A stretch of 64,000 nt of DNA from NCBI GenBank assembly GCA_002999035.1, contig CP027241.1, positions 2,928,195 to 2,992,194 on the forward strand, given 5' to 3'. The notes below the pieces were generated by a model. The model saw only the letters and a list, made by a program, of their open reading frames with translations. It was not told the DNA's origin and did no database searches. Of the stretch, positions 61,093 to 64,000 are shown one piece after another. The translations under genes were made by a program, and so were the position numbers. Source of the DNA: Lachnospiraceae bacterium oral taxon 500 (GTDB lineage Bacteria; Bacillota; Clostridia; Lachnospirales; Vallitaleaceae). How positions within the stretch are numbered: position 1 is the first letter of the stretch; every line of letters begins with the position of its first letter.

Positions 61093-62763
61093 TTATTTCT
61101 TACGACTATCAACAAATTCCTGACAAAGCTTAACATATTCGTCCACCTTCAACTTTTCCAAAGTTTTCAGGTGTGCTTCCCAGCCTTTTTCATCAATTCC
61201 GTCAACGATGGAGGTGGCAACAAACTTATTCAGATAATTGTCAATATCCGTCAGCAAAAGTCCCCGCCGCTCCGAGTTTTCCTTGGAAGAAAAGCCGGCC
61301 GGTAAAGATTTTACGCCATAGCCTTTTTCAATTACCATTTGATTTAACTGCGGCTTTAATTTTTTCGGCTGATTGGAGTAAATGATATCCTGATAAGACA
61401 AGTCCATATAGGACGGCGATTTACCCGAGAAAGACTGCATTCTCCGCAGTTCTTCGCGGTTGTTGGCGCCTTTGGCTTTTTGAATTTCCGGATCATTTAA
61501 CAACTCAATCATACCTTCATGTCCTTCGGCATCTTTCCACATTTCGCCTTTGACACCGCGGTTCCAGTTCAAGACCGTTTCCACATCCTTGTTGCAGTAG
61601 TCATACCATCTGACCAGTGCACCCGGATTTTTACAGGTCTTACAGATACTGAAGCCGTCCACATGCTCGATATTATTCAGGCCAACGGTGATATTGCCAG
61701 TTTTATCGGCCAACAGCAGCGGCAGCCAGTTTCTGGTCTTATCCTGCTTATCATAAGTAATAACAACACCGTATTTATCTACTTCCTCAGCCAGTTTGGC
61801 TTTGTACTGATCCGAGCTTTGGGTAAAGCATTCGGAATCAATCAAGCCCTCTTCGTACAGCTCATGGAAAAACTTCAGTGCTTCAAAATATTCATCCTGT
61901 TTAGCGGCAAACTTAACTTCGCCGTCTTTGGTCATAACATGCGAACCGCTTTCAAATACGCCAAAGGCTGCCAAAGCGTTCTCCATACCGTCGCCCCAAC
62001 CCCAGATTCCGCGGAAAGTCATCGGCACTTCATCCGTCGTATCGCCGTTGCCGTTCGGGTCGCCGTTTTTAAACGCTTCCAATACTTCCTTTAATTCGGC
62101 TGCGTTTTTCGGCGCTTCCTTACCAACGGCTTTCAGCCAGTTCTCATTGATAAACATCTGCGAGTCAATCGCATTCCAATAGGTTTCGTCACCGGTCGGC
62201 AAGCTGTAGATATGTCCGTCCGGAGCCTTTAAGATTTCCCAGTATTCCGGCCGGGAATTAAAGAACTTGACAATATTCGGAGCAATTTCTTCGGTTAAAA
62301 ACTCATCCAACGGATACAGTTGGGTATATTTTTCCTCAACGGAAATATCGCCCAAAATCGCATCCGGCAGCGCATTCGTGCTGAACAGGATATTGATTTT
62401 TTCTTTCCAGCTGGAACCGGCTACTTCAATAAAGTTGGTATTAACATTGGTGTCTTCAATTCCTTTTTTAACCACTTCTTTATCATTGGCTGCTACCACC
62501 GGCGACAGCTGCTCAACATAAATATCAAAGGTTTCCTTTTCATTTAAAATCGGATAACCGCTGTGATTAAACTTGGCCATCACATCGTCACCGGCCGGCG
62601 TTTCCGCTTTTTCCTCGGTTTTACCTTCCGGCTTTGTTTCTTCCTGTTTGTTTGTCTGCTCTTGCGATTTTTCTTCTTTACCGGTCGGTTTTTGCTCTCC
62701 GCATCCGGTCAAAGCGCTGCCTGCTAAAATCAAGGCAATCAGTACACTGAGTATCTTTTTCAT
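61093..62763 (-). CDS. LplA-type solute-binding lipoprotein
   Basis: A 556-residue protein with lipoprotein signal (LILAGSALTGC, Cys21), a Lys/Glu/Thr-rich spacer to about 60, then a large family-1 binding domain (INILFSTNALPDAILGD, YSLPTGDETYWNAI, DGFSICKTCKNPGALVRWYDY). The size and EF-hand-like GDPNGNGDTTDE loop are usual for LplA/YtcQ proteins. Ligand unknown. Confidence 0.92.
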   Translation of the reverse strand: MKKILSVLIALILAGSALTGCGEQKPTGKEEKSQEQTNKQEETKPEGKTEEKAETPAGDDVMAKFNHSGYPILNEKETFDIYVEQLSPVVAANDKEVVKKGIEDTNVNTNFIEVAGSSWKEKINILFSTNALPDAILGDISVEEKYTQLYPLDEFLTEEIAPNIVKFFNSRPEYWEILKAPDGHIYSLPTGDETYWNAIDSQMFINENWLKAVGKEAPKNAAELKEVLEAFKNGDPNGNGDTTDEVPMTFRGIWGWGDGMENALAAFGVFESGSHVMTKDGEVKFAAKQDEYFEALKFFHELYEEGLIDSECFTQSSDQYKAKLAEEVDKYGVVITYDKQDKTRNWLPLLLADKTGNITVGLNNIEHVDGFSICKTCKNPGALVRWYDYCNKDVETVLNWNRGVKGEMWKDAEGHEGMIELLNDPEIQKAKGANNREELRRMQSFSGKSPSYMDLSYQDIIYSNQPKKLKPQLNQMVIEKGYGVKSLPAGFSSKENSERRGLLLTDIDNYLNKFVATSIVDGIDEKGWEAHLKTLEKLKVDEYVKLCQEFVDSRKK

Positions 62764-62859
62764 GTTTATCCTCCCATTATGATTAGTTGCTGTTTTTTTA
62801 TACTAAATTCTGCATTTCTACCAAACATCACCCCTCTTTTTTGATGATTTTGACTATAA

Positions 62860-62920
62860 ACTTTTTAAAGTCATTTTAATAACTTGGCCTTATTATACAT
62901 TCAAATTTTACAGTTGTCAA
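62860..62920 (-). promoter_or_regulatory. Promoter of the lpl-type operon with candidate ROK operator
   Basis: Minus strand: -35 TTGACA (62920-62915), 17 bp, -10 TATAAT (62897-62892), both perfect. A palindrome ACTTTTTAAAGT (62860-62871) lies about 14-25 nt into the transcript, the place expected for an operator of the ROK repressor encoded at the operon end. Confidence 0.7.
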
Positions 62921-63034
62921 TATCTGAAATATCAACCTCACAGAAAATCCGTTTTAAAGGGAACAGCCATTATACCTCATTTTCTTTGTCAATCCTTTTT
63001 CCTGTTTTCGGATATCCGCAAAAATTATAGCCCC
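62921..63034. other. Divergent promoter spacer between the lpl-type operon and the RNA/rqcH unit
   Basis: A 114-bp stretch without a gene or repeat. It separates two back-to-back near-consensus promoters. Nothing else was recognised in it. Confidence 0.4.
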
Positions 63035-63062
63035 TTGACAATTTGGGAAACCACTGTATAAT
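63035..63062 (+). promoter_or_regulatory. Consensus promoter of the candidate RNA ahead of rqcH
   Basis: -35 TTGACA (63035-63040), 16-bp spacer, -10 TATAAT (63057-63062). Both hexamers are perfect. Expected transcript start is near 63069. Confidence 0.8.
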
Positions 63063-63068
63063 AAAAAT

Positions 63069-63200
63069 TGCAAGAATGAAATATGAGGACGGAACGGGCA
63101 GCCGTCGCCCTTGCTGGAGATGTAGGAGTGCCACCTACCATATTTTATTCACCTACAAACTGTTAAGGGGAAGATAGCTTTAAGTTATTCTTCTCTTTTT
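63069..63200 (+). ncRNA. Candidate structured leader or small RNA upstream of rqcH
   Basis: About 130 nt from a consensus promoter to an intrinsic terminator. GAATGAAATATG (63074-63085) pairs with CATATTTTATTC (63139-63150), 12 bp with one wobble, closing a domain. Inside are GACGG/CCGTC (63088-63092, 63102-63106) or, alternatively, GGGC/GCCC (63096-63099, 63107-63110), and hairpin GTAGG/CCTAC (63122-63126, 63134-63138). A second CACCTACA at 63150-63157 could capture TGTAGGAGTG instead. No known riboswitch, SRP or 6S pattern was recognised. It may be an attenuator of rqcH or a free RNA. Confidence 0.6.
63167..63200 (+). terminator. Intrinsic terminator ahead of rqcH
   Basis: GGGGAAGATAGCTT pairs with AAGTTATTCTTCTC (wobbles and one mismatch), followed by TTTTT. 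It lies about 100 nt before the rqcH start, so rqcH needs read-through or another promoter; none was clear in 63201-63297. Confidence 0.75.
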
Positions 63201-63297
63201 CGTTTTTTGCTGCAATAGGATACCATTGCTGCCAGCAAGTGGCTCTATATAAATAAGGCAAAAAAAGCCTGCAAAAGAAACCCGGAAAGGAATTATC

Positions 63298-64000
63298 ATG
63301 GCATTAGACGGAATTGTACTTAACTATCTGACTCACGAATTAAAAGAAACATTGACCGGCAGTCAAATTTTAAAAATAAATCAACCGGAAAAAGATGAAC
63401 TGAACCTGATTTTACGGCAAGACCGCCGGCAGTACCGGCTGCTGCTCAGTGCCGATGCCGGTATGCCCAGACTTTATCTGACGGCGGAAGCCAAGGAAAA
63501 TCCGACTGCGCCCTCGGCCTTTGTCATGCTGCTGCGCAAATATCTGCAAAACGGCAAAATCATCGACATCAGCCAAGCCGGCAGCGAGCGTATCCTGACC
63601 TTTCATATCAGCCATTACAACGAAATGGGCGATTTGTCGGAAAAGCGTCTGCTGATTGAAATTATGGGCCGGCACAGCAATATCATTTTAATTGATGAAA
63701 ATGACAAGGTGCTGGACAGTATCAAGCGTATCGGCGCTCATATCAGCTCGGTGCGGGAAGTTTATCCCGGCAGGCTTTATGTTCTGCCGCCGGCTCAAAA
63801 TAAAGTCAGCCCCCAAAGCGTCGGCTCACTTTCTGATTTTACTGCACTTTTACAGGCAGCGAATGGCCACGCCCTGCAAGATAAAATCATGCACAGCTTC
63901 ACCGGTTTCAGCCCGCTGCTGGCTGATTGGCTTTGCCGCGCCGGCGAGTGCGAGGGCAGCGCACTGTTTGACAGTCTGACGTCGGCTGATTTATCCAAAC
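63298..64000 (+). CDS. rqcH: RqcH (NFACT/FbpA family), ribosome quality-control protein, 3' end beyond window
   Basis: The first 234 residues are visible, starting MALDGIVLNYLTHELKETL. They form the NFACT-N domain with DAGMPRLYLT, FVMLLRKYLQNGKI, RLLIEIMGRHSNIILID and SIKRIGAHISSVREVYPG. Bacterial RqcH binds stalled 50S-peptidyl-tRNA complexes and adds C-terminal Ala tails; older names are fibronectin-binding protein A and YloA. AAAGG stands 8 nt before the ATG. The C-terminal domains lie outside. Confidence 0.93.
   Translation, partial: MALDGIVLNYLTHELKETLTGSQILKINQPEKDELNLILRQDRRQYRLLLSADAGMPRLYLTAEAKENPTAPSAFVMLLRKYLQNGKIIDISQAGSERILTFHISHYNEMGDLSEKRLLIEIMGRHSNIILIDENDKVLDSIKRIGAHISSVREVYPGRLYVLPPAQNKVSPQSVGSLSDFTALLQAANGHALQDKIMHSFTGFSPLLADWLCRAGECEGSALFDSLTSADLSK

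Noticed and set aside
63069-63200. Known RNA classes for the rqcH leader (SRP RNA, 6S RNA, ZTP, T-box)
   Set aside because: Hallmark motifs were not found; an H-type pseudoknot between the two inner helices was also dropped because no loop bases remain to span the first stem.

Overview
The window looks like a chromosome segment of a flagellated, anaerobic, low-to-mid GC Firmicute, most likely class Clostridia (Lachnospiraceae or a relative). The evidence is the gene content and order. There is one long, mostly leftward array that runs plsX-acpP-rnc-smc-ftsY, then comM-dprA-topA-codY, then a complete flgB-to-cheB flagellar operon with FliY and a FliO-like protein in the Bacillus/Clostridium arrangement. 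Ribosome-binding sites are strong AGGAGG types and promoters are close to the SigA consensus. No tRNA, rRNA or CRISPR array was seen.

Region 1 (1-25.5 kb, all minus strand) holds the flagellar/chemotaxis genes. In transcription order: flgB, flgC, fliE, fliF, fliG, fliH, fliI, fliJ, a MotE/YlxF-like gene, fliK, flgD, a TIGR02530-type gene, flgE; then a hairpin and a new promoter; then flbD, motA, motB, fliL, fliM, fliY, cheY, fliO, fliP, fliQ, fliR, flhB, flhA, flhF, flhG, a PilZ protein, and cheB running off the left edge. codY lies 46 bp upstream of flgB, so nutrient sensing and motility are physically linked as in Bacillus.

Region 2 (25.5-40.4 kb, minus strand) holds housekeeping genes: codY, topA, dprA, comM, a small zinc-ribbon protein, ftsY, smc, rnc, acpP and plsX. 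Between topA and codY lies about 510 bp of tandem structured repeats with long perfect hairpins. A further structured element with 20-bp inverted arms lies between topA and dprA.

Region 3 (40.4-48.9 kb) holds a DUF4143 AAA ATPase (plus strand) and a maltodextrin uptake operon (binding lipoprotein, MalF, MalG, secreted alpha-amylase lipoprotein). Beyond them is the DUF177-rpmF pair, which in relatives normally precedes plsX directly. The cassette therefore appears to have split that operon.

Region 4 (48.9-56.7 kb) is accessory: a SAM methyltransferase, a headless XRE repressor remnant, a LacI-regulated tripartite tricarboxylate transporter (tctCBA), and an Rpn-family nuclease/transposase. Its intergenic regions are long and carry repeat relics.

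Region 5 (56.7-64 kb) holds an Lpl-type ABC sugar uptake operon ending in an enolase-superfamily enzyme and a ROK regulator. Divergent from it, a consensus promoter drives a short structured, terminated RNA ahead of rqcH (fibronectin-binding/NFACT family), which is cut by the right edge.

The most notable non-coding signal is a family of intergenic structured elements. The copies share terminal words (ACAGTTCAGG/CCTGAACTGT, CGCTGGGA, CGATCAGG), and some stems differ between copies by paired changes. The second is the candidate RNA in front of rqcH.
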